A DNA stretch of 64,000 nucleotides from Candidatus Desulfovibrio intestinavium. GTDB taxonomy: Bacteria > Desulfobacterota > Desulfovibrionia > Desulfovibrionales > Desulfovibrionaceae. The position numbers and the translations under genes are program-made. A model generated the notes under the pieces. The model was given only the letters and a program-made list of their open reading frames with translations, did no database searches and was not told where the DNA came from. The stretch covers positions 186,001 through 250,000 of the forward strand of contig DWZD01000040.1 in NCBI GenBank assembly GCA_019118345.1, written 5' to 3'. Position 1 is the stretch's first letter, and every line of letters starts with the position of its first letter. This document shows, piece after piece, positions 19,360 through 28,476 of the stretch.

Positions 19360-19382
19360 GTGCTCATTGGCGGTATGCCGTT

Positions 19383-20402
19383 CTACTTCGCACCGTACTG
19401 TTCAAGCAGCTTGACGACTTCCGCACGTTCCCGGCTACGCGCCAGATCCAGGGCCGTCGTCCCATCATTTCGCTTTGCACGAAGATCGGCCTTGTTTTCC
19501 AATAACATCCTGACCGTTTGGATGGAGGCACGCTCTGCCGCCAGCATCAGGGCCGTCGCGCCATTCCCGGTTCGCGCATGAATGTCGGCCCCGTTGTCCA
19601 GCAACAGTTGCACAGCTTCGTTGTTGCTGCGTTTTGCCGCCCACATCAGGGCTGTGAGGCCCTGCTTGTCTCGTGCATGGATGTCGGCCTTGTTGTTCAG
19701 CAGCGTTTGCATGGCTTCGACATTGCCGCTTTCTGCCGCCAGCATCAGAACGGTGAGGCCGTCCTTGTCCTGCGCATTGATGTCGGCCCCGTTGTCCAGC
19801 AACAATTGCATGGCCTGGTTGGGGGTGGTCTTGTTGTCGCTCAGCAGGGACAGGACGTTCGGGCCGCGATACGAGGGTTCTGCCACCATCAGGGCTGTCC
19901 TGCCTTTTTTATCCCGCGCATGGATGTCGGCCTTGTTGCTCAGCAGCGTTTGAATGGCCTGACTGTGACCCGAGGCAGCCGCCAGCAGCAGGGCTGTGAG
20001 GCCATCCTTTTCCCGCAGATTGATGTCGGCCCCGTTGTCCAGCAGCGTCCGAATGGCCTGACTGTGCCCCTCCTTCGCCGCAACCATCAGGGCTGTCATG
20101 CCATTTTTGGCCTGTGCATTGACGTCGGCCCCGTTATCCAGCAGCGTTTGAATGGCCTGACTGTGGCCCTTTGCCACCGCAAACAGCAGGGCTGTCATAC
20201 CATTTTTGGCCTGTGCACGGATGTCGGCCCCGTTGTCCAGCAGTGCTTGAATGGCCTGGCTGTTGCCCTCCCTTGCCGCTGCCATCAGGGGTGTCACGCC
20301 CATTCTGGCATCGCGCGCACTGAGATCCGCGCAATTTCCCTTGAGCGGTACACAGAGGGTAACAAACAAGGCCAACAAAAAGGCAGCACGGAATCCCCGC
20401 AT
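19383..20402 (-). CDS. Secreted ankyrin-repeat protein
   Basis: GGAGG upstream of ATG; signal peptide MRGFRAAFLLALFVTLCVPLKGNCA; nine 33-aa repeats of the type GxTALMxAAxxGHSQAIQTLLDNGADIxAxxK. Confidence 0.92.
   Translation of the reverse strand: MRGFRAAFLLALFVTLCVPLKGNCADLSARDARMGVTPLMAAAREGNSQAIQALLDNGADIRAQAKNGMTALLFAVAKGHSQAIQTLLDNGADVNAQAKNGMTALMVAAKEGHSQAIRTLLDNGADINLREKDGLTALLLAAASGHSQAIQTLLSNKADIHARDKKGRTALMVAEPSYRGPNVLSLLSDNKTTPNQAMQLLLDNGADINAQDKDGLTVLMLAAESGNVEAMQTLLNNKADIHARDKQGLTALMWAAKRSNNEAVQLLLDNGADIHARTGNGATALMLAAERASIQTVRMLLENKADLRAKRNDGTTALDLARSRERAEVVKLLEQYGAK
19430..20320 (-). repeat. Tandem ankyrin-encoding repeats, ~99-bp period
   Basis: Recurring ATGTCGGCCCCGTTGTCCAGCAGCGTTTGAATGGCCTGACTGTGGCCC-like units. 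Confidence 0.85.
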
Positions 20403-20574
20403 ATGACAACCTCCGTTGAAAAAAGATTTGCTCACATGGCACACATCCGCATGACCAAAGCGTAACGGCATGCAAAGACATTTCCCCATGCCGTCCCCCT
20501 TCAGCCCTCCCTGTACGGCATTCCACGCCTTAGCATAGGCCGCATGCCAGCGGCAAGCGGCCGCAGACATCTCA

Positions 20575-20840
20575 GCCTGCAAGGCCTGGCCGACTCATTG
20601 AAAATCCAAACGCCCGCGCCGTGGCCCCGTTTGCACCCGCCATGCTACGCGAACGCCAGAGGGAAGAATTGCCATTGTCCGGGCAGAAGGAGAGTACAAG
20701 GGCCGCAAGCCCACCCTGACGACGGAACAAGCAAAACAGCCCCGGCAATGACTCCCCGGCGAGACAAGGCAGGCACGACATGACACACGACTCCGGCATC
20801 AGCCGGGCGGCGCTCGATATGGCCATGCGCCTGCGGCTGC
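20575..20840 (+). pseudogene. Decayed serine recombinase (resolvase/invertase) C-terminal half
   Basis: Frame 3: GLADSLKIQTP; frame 2 (from 20642): MLRERQREE; frame 1 (20668-20748): IAIVRAEGEYKGRKPTLTTEQAKQPRQ*; frame 2 (from 20780): THDSGISRAALDM. Together these read as the C-terminal half of a Hin/resolvase-type recombinase broken by frameshifts and a stop. Confidence 0.75.
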
Positions 20841-20940
20841 TTGTCATGGGCGCGACCGTTCACCCGGGAAAATGGCTGCACGCAACATGACAGAATAAAA
20901 ACAGCGCAATATCGTTTCACTCATTGCTGGGATGACATCC

Positions 20941-21002
20941 CCTCTCCCCTTCACAGCCAGCAAGAAAGCAGGCCCGTTGAACAATCAACGTTTTTTTCTT
21001 TT
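20941..21002 (+). repeat. Direct repeat copy 2: tRNA-Ser 3' end/terminator remnant
   Basis: CCTCTCC...GCCAGCAAGAAAG cagg CCCGTTGA ac AATCAACG TTTTTTTCTTTT, matching 17816-17870. Confidence 0.8.
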
Positions 21003-21203
21003 CCGGTGGCCCGTTCCGTCCCACCCGCCGCTCTGGCTGAAGCGGCGCGGATTATCCATGCGTCCCTGCCGCCTCATACCTTGACAAAGCATTTTTCTTG
21101 AGGCATTTTTGCGTGATGGATGCCTTCCTCTGCTTGTGTGCAAGCAAGACTGGGCCAAGATCCTTGCTCCTGCGGCGGGGTCAAACGCATTCAGCACTGC
21201 ATG

Positions 21204-21243
21204 AGGCACTTTTCCCGAACTGGAAAAAGTGCCTTTTTATTTT
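21204..21243 (+). terminator. Terminator-like hairpin immediately upstream of the Nif3-family gene
   Basis: AGGCACTTTT-CCCGAACTGGA-AAAAGTGCCT followed by TTTTTATTTT; ends 12 nt before ATG. Confidence 0.8.
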
Positions 21244-21254
21244 GCGAGATATCC

Positions 21255-22046
21255 ATGCAACTATTTGAAATTATTGATGCCGTTGAAAAAATTGCCCCCA
21301 TTGCCGCCCAGGCCTCCTGGGATTGCTCGGGCCTGCAGGTGGCTGCCCGGCGCAGCGAGGCGGTGCGTCTGGGCGTCTGCCTTGATCCGTCTCCTGCCTC
21401 CGTGGCCGCGGCGCTGGACAAGGGGGCCGAGTGCATTGTGAGCCACCATCCGCTGCTGCTCAAGCCGCGCCTGCCGCGCCGCCTGGACGGCTACCACGAG
21501 GTGCTGCGCCTGCTGCTGACGGCGGATGTGCCGCTCTATGCCTGCCATACCTCGCTGGATGTCAACAGCGCCGGCCCCGCCGCCTGGGTCGCGGACGAGC
21601 TGGGTCTGACGGGACGCACGGTCATCGAACCCACCGCGCCGCCGCCGGACGGGGCGGCACTGCCGCTGGGCTTCGGGCTGGCAGGCGATCTGCCCGCGCC
21701 GCAGGCGCCGGCGGACATTCTGCGCCGTCTCGGCAAGTGGATAGATCTGACCACGGCCACCCTGTGCGGGCCTTCCCCTGCCGGCGTTCGACGAATCGGC
21801 TACTGCACGGGTTCCGGATCCTCCCTGCTGGATGATGCCCGCCGCTGCGGCGTGGAATTTTTCATTACCGGGGATGTCAAATATCACAGCGCGCTGGATG
21901 CGGAAATCTGCACGGCAGATGTGGGACATCACAGTCTTGAAGAAGAGATGATGCGCCGCATGTGCGCCCTGCTGCAACATGCGCTGCCGCATATGGAAGT
22001 TTTTTTCGTGCCTTCGCAGTCGCCTCTGCGCCCCTTGACGGCCTGA
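21255..22046 (+). CDS. Nif3-like dinuclear metal centre protein
   Basis: WDCSGLQVAARR, CIVSHHPLLLKP, YACHTSLDVNSAG, FFITGDVKYHSALDA. Confidence 0.93.
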   Translation: MQLFEIIDAVEKIAPIAAQASWDCSGLQVAARRSEAVRLGVCLDPSPASVAAALDKGAECIVSHHPLLLKPRLPRRLDGYHEVLRLLLTADVPLYACHTSLDVNSAGPAAWVADELGLTGRTVIEPTAPPPDGAALPLGFGLAGDLPAPQAPADILRRLGKWIDLTTATLCGPSPAGVRRIGYCTGSGSSLLDDARRCGVEFFITGDVKYHSALDAEICTADVGHHSLEEEMMRRMCALLQHALPHMEVFFVPSQSPLRPLTA

Positions 22047-22078
22047 TTGCGACGCCATGCCATGCTCAGGAGGAAAAT

Positions 22079-22855
22079 ATGAGTACCGCCGTCTATCTTG
22101 ACCAGATCCGGCAGCTTGTGGAGCTGCAAAAAATAGATGATGCCATTTTTGCCGTGCGGCAGGAACTGGAGCGCGCTCCCCGCGAGCTGGAAGAACTGCA
22201 GCAGCGTTTTGACGCCAGCAATACCCAGCGTGAACGGGTGCTGGAAAAGCTGACCCATCTGCAGGAACAGCAGAAGCGCCTTGATTTTGAAATCGACGAC
22301 GACACGGCCCGCATCAAGAAAAGCAAGAACAAGCTCATGCAGGTGGAGAATCAGCGGGAACACCATGCCATGATGCGTGAAATGGACAGCATCGAAAAGG
22401 TCATCCGTTCCCGCGAAGAAGAAAAAATGGCCCTCATGGAGGAATTGCAGCTCCAGAAGGAACGGCTGGCCCAGATCGACACCACCCACACCGGTCTGCA
22501 GGCCGAGCTGGAAGTGCGGCGCGACAGTCTGGAAGAAAAGCTGGCCGAATCCCGCGCCCGGCTGGCCGATCTCGAGCACAAGCGCACCGCCGCCGCCGGC
22601 GCCATTCCCCACCCCATTTTCGTGCGTTACGAATTCATCCGCAAACGCCTTGAGCATCCCGTCATCGTAGCCGTGCGGGAAGGCATCTGCTCCGGCTGCC
22701 ACATTGCCGTCCCGCCGCAGTCCTACATCGAGCTGCAGCGCGGTCAGCAAATTCTGAGCTGCCCCAACTGTCAGCGGCTCATTTTCTGGAACGAGCACTT
22801 CGATTTCCCCGAAACGCCCGTCATTCCCGAAAAGCCGAAAACGCTGGTGGATTAA
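22079..22855 (+). CDS. Coiled-coil protein with C-terminal C4-type zinc ribbon
   Basis: Long coiled coil, then CSGCHIAVPPQ...ILSCPNCQRLIFW; AGGAGG RBS. Confidence 0.93.
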   Translation: MSTAVYLDQIRQLVELQKIDDAIFAVRQELERAPRELEELQQRFDASNTQRERVLEKLTHLQEQQKRLDFEIDDDTARIKKSKNKLMQVENQREHHAMMREMDSIEKVIRSREEEKMALMEELQLQKERLAQIDTTHTGLQAELEVRRDSLEEKLAESRARLADLEHKRTAAAGAIPHPIFVRYEFIRKRLEHPVIVAVREGICSGCHIAVPPQSYIELQRGQQILSCPNCQRLIFWNEHFDFPETPVIPEKPKTLVD

Positions 22856-22970
22856 CCGATGCCGTACGCACCGGGCGCGGCGCGATTGCCCCGTGTCCGG
22901 CGCGTTGTCTGCGGGCGCGCCTGCCGCGCGCCGCACGACGGTTGCCTGCCGTCGGAAATTTCAGGCACAC

Positions 22971-23320
22971 GGGAGTCGGCCGGGCCACCGCCGCGAAGCG
23001 ATTCGGGGAGGAAAGTCCGGGCTCCGCAGGGCAGGACGCTGGGTAATCCCCAGGAAGGGCGACCTTCGGACAGCGCCACAGAAAGCAAACCGCCCCCCTC
23101 GGGGGGTAAGGGTGAAACGGTAGGGTAAGAGCCTACCAGATGCCGCGGCGACGCGGCATGCTCGGCATACCCCGTCTGGAGCAAGACCAAATAGGGAAGG
23201 AGGCTGGCCCGGCCCATCCTTCCGGGTAGGTTGCTTGAGGGTGCGGGCAACCGCACTCCTAGAGGAATGGTGGCCTCATGCGCCCGCGCATGACAGAACC
23301 CGGCTTACAGGCCGACTCCC
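22971..23320 (+). ncRNA. rnpB: RNase P RNA (class A)
   Basis: GAGGAAAGTCCGGGCTCC...GGGTAAGGGTGAAACGGTAGGGTAAGAGCCTACC...AGGAATGGTGGCC...ACAGAACCCGGCTTACAGGCCGACTCCC; ends pair GGGAGTCGGC/GCCGACTCCC. Confidence 0.95.
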
Positions 23321-23347
23321 GTTTGCGTGAAACGTGTCGAAACAACC

Positions 23348-24658
23348 ATGATGCCAGAACACACCGACCAGCCTTCCGCCCCGACCTCTGTCTGCCGGGC
23401 TTCGTCCCTGCGCCCCTGGGCGCTGCTGCTCGCAGCGGGACGCGGTTCGCGCATGGCCGCCGCCACCGGCGGCACGGCCAAGCAGTTCCTGCTCTGGAAA
23501 GGCCTGCCGCTCTACTGGCACAGCGCGCTGACCTTCAGCCGCAGCGCTGCGGTGGCGGGCGTGGTCTTTGTCTTTCCCCCGGACGAATTGCCCGCTCGCG
23601 AAGCCGAACTGCGCACGCTCGACGCTCACGCCGCCCTGGGCCTGCCGTGGAAGGTCGCCTGCGGCGGCGCGGAACGCCATGATTCCGTGCGCAACGGCTT
23701 GGCCGTCCTGCCCCGGGAGGCGACGCATGTGCTGGTGCACGATGCGGCCCGCCCCTTTGTCAGCGCCCGCCTTGTGCGCGAGGTGCGGGATGCTCTGGCC
23801 GACGGCGCGCAAGCCGTCATTCCGGGCCTGCCGGTCACGGATACCATCAAGCTGGTGGAGGGCGAGCGCGTGAGCGCCACCCTGCCCCGGCATCGCCTCA
23901 TGGCGGTACAAACCCCGCAGGGCTTCGCCCTGGACGCGCTGAAGGCCGCCCATGCCGCCCATGCGGCTGCCGCCGCCGAGGGCGGGGCCGCGCCGGTCAC
24001 CGACGACGCCATGCTCATGGAGGCTGCGGGCCATACGGTGCGCATCGTGGCGGGAGAAAAAACCAACCTCAAGATCACCACGGCGGAAGATATGGCTGCC
24101 CTTGCCCCCCCGCAAGCCCTGCTGCCCCGTACGGGCATGGGCTATGACGTGCACCGCTTTGCCCCGGATCCGACCGGCCCCGGGGCGCGCCCCATGAAGC
24201 TGGGCGGCCTGCTCATCGACAAGGCCCCGGCCGTGCTGGCCCACTCCGACGGCGACGTGCTCCTGCATGCCCTGTGCGACGCGCTGCTGGGCTGCGCCTG
24301 CCTGGGCGACATCGGCGATCATTTTCCCGATGCCGATGCCGCGTTCGACAATATTTCCTCGGCCCTTTTGCTGGACAGGGTGCTGACGCTCTTTCACCGG
24401 AGCGGCCTGCAGCTCTGCCATGCCGATCTGACCATTGTGGCCCAAAAGCCCCGCCTGGCCGCCCACAAGGATGCCATACGCAAGAACGTGGCGCGCCTGC
24501 TGCACCTCCCTCCGACTTCCGTGAACCTCAAGGCCACCACTGAAGAACGTCTGGGCTTTACCGGGCGCGAGGAGGGAATCAAGGCGTATGCCGTTGTCAG
24601 CGCGCTGGGCGCTTCCTCCGCAACATCCGACGCAGAACGAGATAGCCATGCCTGTTGA
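23348..24658 (+). CDS. ispDF: Bifunctional IspD-IspF
   Basis: IspD LLAAGRGSRM...VLVHDAARPFV, fused to IspF GMGYDVHRFAP...AHSDGDVLLHALCDALLG. Confidence 0.96.
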   Translation: MMPEHTDQPSAPTSVCRASSLRPWALLLAAGRGSRMAAATGGTAKQFLLWKGLPLYWHSALTFSRSAAVAGVVFVFPPDELPAREAELRTLDAHAALGLPWKVACGGAERHDSVRNGLAVLPREATHVLVHDAARPFVSARLVREVRDALADGAQAVIPGLPVTDTIKLVEGERVSATLPRHRLMAVQTPQGFALDALKAAHAAHAAAAAEGGAAPVTDDAMLMEAAGHTVRIVAGEKTNLKITTAEDMAALAPPQALLPRTGMGYDVHRFAPDPTGPGARPMKLGGLLIDKAPAVLAHSDGDVLLHALCDALLGCACLGDIGDHFPDADAAFDNISSALLLDRVLTLFHRSGLQLCHADLTIVAQKPRLAAHKDAIRKNVARLLHLPPTSVNLKATTEERLGFTGREEGIKAYAVVSALGASSATSDAERDSHAC

Positions 24659-26402
24659 TTTTCCCCGTCCGTGGCTGGCCCATTACGAAGAAGGCGTCAG
24701 CGCCGATATTCCCGCCTACGGCAAACCGCTTTTCCACTTTCTGGACGAAGCGGCGCGACGGTATCCGGATCGCGCGGCCATTCGCTTTCAGAACACGCTG
24801 ATCACCTACCGCCAGCTCAAGCGTCGCGCCGAACAGATGGCGGGCAAACTGCGCGACATGGGCGTGGGCGACGGCGACCGCGTGGCGGTCATGTTGCCCA
24901 ACCTGCCGCAGACCATTCTCATCTTCTGGGCCATTCTCAAGGCCGGCGGCGTGGTGGTGATGCTCAACCCGCTCTACATGGAGTCGGAACTGCTCACCAT
25001 CCTCAATGATGCCCGGCCGCGCCACATGTTCCTGCTGGATCTGCTCTGGCCCCGGGTCAGCGTCCTGCGGGACAGGCTGCCGGTGGAAACCTTCTGCATC
25101 ACCGATGTGGGCGATTCGCTCTCCTTCCCCCTCAACGTCCTCTACCGCCTGAAGGCCTGGCGTGGCCGGCAGGCGCCCCGCATCGACTACGGCCCCTCTG
25201 TCCTGCGCTGGAAGGACGTGATGGGGCGGAGCGACCCCTATGTGACCAATATCGCCACGCCCGACGAGACCCCCGCCCTGCTCCAGTACACCGGCGGCAC
25301 CACCGGTCTGCCCAAGGGCGTGCCGCTCACGCACGGCAACCTCGGTTCCAATGCCCTGCAGGTGCTGGAAGTCATCCGGGATCTGCGCCACGAGCGGCAC
25401 AGCATGGTGGGCCTGCTGCCGTTCTTCCATGTGTACGGGCTTTGTCTGGGCATCACCCTGCCCGCCGTGCTCTCCGCCACCAGCCTGCCCCTGCCGCGCT
25501 ATGTGCCGCAGGACGTGCTGCACCTCATCAACCGGCACAAGCCCACCATCTTCCCCGGCGCGCCCTCGGTCTACGCTTCGCTTCTGCAACAGAAGAATCT
25601 CGCGAAATTCGACCTCAAGAGCATCCGGCTCTGCATTTCCGGTTCCGCTCCGCTGTCACGGGAGCTGCGCCGGCAATTCCATGCCCTGACCGGCGCGTCG
25701 CTGCTGGAAGGCTACGGCCTGACCGAGGCCTCGCCGGTGACCCATCTCAATCCCCTGATCCCGGAGCAGCAGAAGGATGGCTCCATCGGCATGCCCATGC
25801 CCGGTACCGACGCCATGATCGTGGCTGAGGACGACATGACGCCCCTGCCGCCCCATACGGTGGGCGAGCTGCTCATCCGCGGGCCACAGGTCATGCACGG
25901 CTACTGGAATCGCCCGGAAGACACGGCGGCCACCCTGCGGGACGGCTGGCTGCGAACCGGCGATCTGGCCAGCATGGATGAAGACGGCTTTTTCTACATT
26001 GTGGATCGCAAGAAGGATCTTGTGCTGGTGGGCGGCTACAACGTCTATCCGCGTGAGGTGGAGGAAGTCGTCATGGAGCATGAAGGCGTGCAGGAAGCCG
26101 TCTGCATCGGCCTCCGTGATCCCCTGCGCGGCGAGGTGCTCAAATGCTATGTGGTGCCGCGTCCCCAGGCGGCGGCCACCCTGGACAAGCGCGAAATCAT
26201 CGCCTGGTGCCGCAGCAAACTGGCCAATTACAAGGTGCCGCGTCATGTGGAATTTCGCCAGGAGCTGCCCAAATCGCCCATCGGCAAGGTGCTGCGCCGC
26301 ACGCTGCGCGAGGAGGAGGAACGCAAGGCCGCCTCTCGCGCCTCGCGCCGGGCGGGTTCTGAACGAGCGGAACGTTCCGCCTCGCCGGAGGCGGATGCCT
26401 GA
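24648..26402 (+). CDS. fadD: Long-chain fatty acid--CoA ligase
   Basis: LLQYTGGTTGLPKGVPLTHGNL, GYGLTEASPV, WLRTGDLASMDEDGFFYIVDRKKDLVLVGGYNVYPREVE. Confidence 0.95.
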   Translation: MPVDFPRPWLAHYEEGVSADIPAYGKPLFHFLDEAARRYPDRAAIRFQNTLITYRQLKRRAEQMAGKLRDMGVGDGDRVAVMLPNLPQTILIFWAILKAGGVVVMLNPLYMESELLTILNDARPRHMFLLDLLWPRVSVLRDRLPVETFCITDVGDSLSFPLNVLYRLKAWRGRQAPRIDYGPSVLRWKDVMGRSDPYVTNIATPDETPALLQYTGGTTGLPKGVPLTHGNLGSNALQVLEVIRDLRHERHSMVGLLPFFHVYGLCLGITLPAVLSATSLPLPRYVPQDVLHLINRHKPTIFPGAPSVYASLLQQKNLAKFDLKSIRLCISGSAPLSRELRRQFHALTGASLLEGYGLTEASPVTHLNPLIPEQQKDGSIGMPMPGTDAMIVAEDDMTPLPPHTVGELLIRGPQVMHGYWNRPEDTAATLRDGWLRTGDLASMDEDGFFYIVDRKKDLVLVGGYNVYPREVEEVVMEHEGVQEAVCIGLRDPLRGEVLKCYVVPRPQAAATLDKREIIAWCRSKLANYKVPRHVEFRQELPKSPIGKVLRRTLREEEERKAASRASRRAGSERAERSASPEADA

Positions 26403-26890
26403 TGCGTCTCTGTATCCAGCGGGTTCTTGAGGGTTCCGTCAGCGTGGACGGCCAATGCGTCGCCGCCATCGGCACGGGGCTTGTGGTGCTGGTGGGCTTC
26501 GGACGCGGGGAGGAGCCGGCCTTTGCCGCCAGCGCGGCCTTTGCCGGCATGGCCCGCAAGCTGGCGGAACTGCGCGTCTTTCCCGGTGAAGGCCCGTACG
26601 AGCACAAGATGCACTGCAATGTTGTCGAGGCCGGCGGCAGCGTCCTGCTTGTGCCGCAGTTCACCCTCTATGCCGACTTCCGGCGCGGTCGCCGCCCGGA
26701 CTTTGCCGGCGCCGCCGCGCCCGATGCCGCACGGGAGCTGTTTGCCGCCTTTGTGCAGCGTGTTGACGGACTCATGCCGGGTAACGTACACTCAGGTATA
26801 TTTGGGGCAGATATGCGGGTATCTCTCTGCAACTGGGGGCCTGTGACCCTCTGGCTGGATTCCGCGGAACTCTTTCCCACCCCTGTTTAG
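26402..26890 (+). CDS. dtd: D-aminoacyl-tRNA deacylase
   Basis: MRLCIQRVLEGSVSVDG; SVLLVPQFTLYADFRRGRRPDF. Confidence 0.95.
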   Translation: MRLCIQRVLEGSVSVDGQCVAAIGTGLVVLVGFGRGEEPAFAASAAFAGMARKLAELRVFPGEGPYEHKMHCNVVEAGGSVLLVPQFTLYADFRRGRRPDFAGAAAPDAARELFAAFVQRVDGLMPGNVHSGIFGADMRVSLCNWGPVTLWLDSAELFPTPV

Positions 26891-26898
26891 GAGGCGGC

Positions 26899-27252
26899 AT
26901 GTTCACGCTGGACACAGAAAGCCACAACAAGACGATTATCGTTCGCTACCAGGGAACGCTGCTCTTGCAAGATGCCATTGCCCTGCGTGACGAACTGGAA
27001 AAACTCCTGCTTGCCGACAATGTTGCCCAGGTTGTCATTGACTTGAGCGAGGTGCATGAAGTGGACAGTTCCGGCATCGGGGCCTTGGTCAGCGCCGATA
27101 CCCTGGGGCGGAGCCGCGGGCGGGGACTCATCCTGCTGTCCCCGTCCCAACAGGTTGAGCAGATTCTCAAGGATGTGGACATCGAGGGTTTCCTGCCCTC
27201 GCTTGCCAATGAGCACGAACTGGAAAGTCAGCTTCCCGACGTGCTGGAATAA
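26899..27252 (+). CDS. STAS-domain protein (anti-sigma factor antagonist-like)
   Basis: VVIDLSEVHEVDSSGIGALVSADTLGRSRGRGLILLSPSQQV. Confidence 0.9.
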   Translation: MFTLDTESHNKTIIVRYQGTLLLQDAIALRDELEKLLLADNVAQVVIDLSEVHEVDSSGIGALVSADTLGRSRGRGLILLSPSQQVEQILKDVDIEGFLPSLANEHELESQLPDVLE

Positions 27253-27345
27253 GGGCGTGCAGCTCCCGCATGGGCTGTCCCGCCGCAATCCGCGGGCGGC
27301 CCGCTGTCCGGCGTCAGACAGAAAAGGAAGAAGGGAGGGGATCCC

Positions 27346-28476
27346 GTGTCATTCTATCTGAAGCACTTTTTCAACCCGGATCAGCATTACCTGAATCTCA
27401 AGCCCAGCAGGGAAACACCGCGTGCCGGCAGCGATCTGTACAATCTCGGCTATGTGCAAAATGTGGTCAAAGGGCAGGTGCTGGCCGAGGTCATCCCGCT
27501 GAGCGAAGCCGGGCCTGATCCGGATCCGCGCTTTGTCCTGCAAAGCGAGGATCCGCCGCTGGGCTTCAACACGGTTGTGGATCCGGCCCACCCCAACTAC
27601 ATACTTGCCGCCGTCAACGGCTATGTCTTTTACAGCGAAGGCCGCATCACCGTGAAACATTTGCTCAATGTCCGGCAGGATGTGAGCTTTCAGACGGGCA
27701 ATATCCACTTTGTGGGGGATATGTGCGTTCACGGTTCGGTGCGGGCCGGCTTCAGCGTGCATGCCAACAACGTGCGCATCATGGGCATGGTGGAAGGCGG
27801 CTGTGTGAAGGCTCGCCGCGATCTCGTCATTGACGTCGGCGCGCGCGGCGGCACCGGGCAGCATTGCGTTCTGGATGCCGGCGGCAAGATTCTCAGCCCC
27901 TTTCTGGAAAAGGTGGAAATCCGCTCGCGCAGCCATGTCATCACGGAAAAATATTGCCTCTACTGCACCACCTATGTGGGCGGCAACCTTGTGGTGCGCG
28001 AAAGTCTCTATGGCACCACGGCCAATGCGTACGGCAGCGTTTTTGTGGGGCGGCAGCTCGGCAACCGGGCCGGGATAAGCACTCGTGTCTTTCTGGGCTA
28101 TGATCCCGACAATATCCGGGAACTGGAAGAACTGGATACCGCCATATCCACGCTTTCACAGACCCTGGTGCATCTGCGGGCCGTGGCCGGTCATCTGCCG
28201 CCCGACGCCACCGAGGCCAGCCGCAAGCTCGTGCGAACGCAGAAACAGCGTGCCCAGCTCATCGAAAAGCGGGAAAGCCTCTGGAAAAAGCTCAGCAATG
28301 ACGAGGCGAGCATGTCCACCTGCCGCCTTATCGTGCCCGGCACGGTGTATCCCGGTGTGGAAATTTCCATCGGTCGCACCTTCATGCAAGTGGAACGCAT
28401 GTATCAGAACGTGACGTTCATGCTCTCGCAGGATGACATTATTGTCGTGCCCAACAACAGGGACGACCTCCTGTGA
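27346..28476 (+). CDS. FapA/DUF342-family protein
   Basis: [40 protein letters not shown] beta-helix pattern; C-terminal coiled coil; GTG start. Confidence 0.85.
   Translation: MSFYLKHFFNPDQHYLNLKPSRETPRAGSDLYNLGYVQNVVKGQVLAEVIPLSEAGPDPDPRFVLQSEDPPLGFNTVVDPAHPNYILAAVNGYVFYSEGRITVKHLLNVRQDVSFQTGNIHFVGDMCVHGSVRAGFSVHANNVRIMGMVEGGCVKARRDLVIDVGARGGTGQHCVLDAGGKILSPFLEKVEIRSRSHVITEKYCLYCTTYVGGNLVVRESLYGTTANAYGSVFVGRQLGNRAGISTRVFLGYDPDNIRELEELDTAISTLSQTLVHLRAVAGHLPPDATEASRKLVRTQKQRAQLIEKRESLWKKLSNDEASMSTCRLIVPGTVYPGVEISIGRTFMQVERMYQNVTFMLSQDDIIVVPNNRDDLL

Noticed and set aside
20544-20783. 79-aa ORF in the islet as a real gene
   Set aside because: Better explained as one frame of the decayed serine-recombinase gene.
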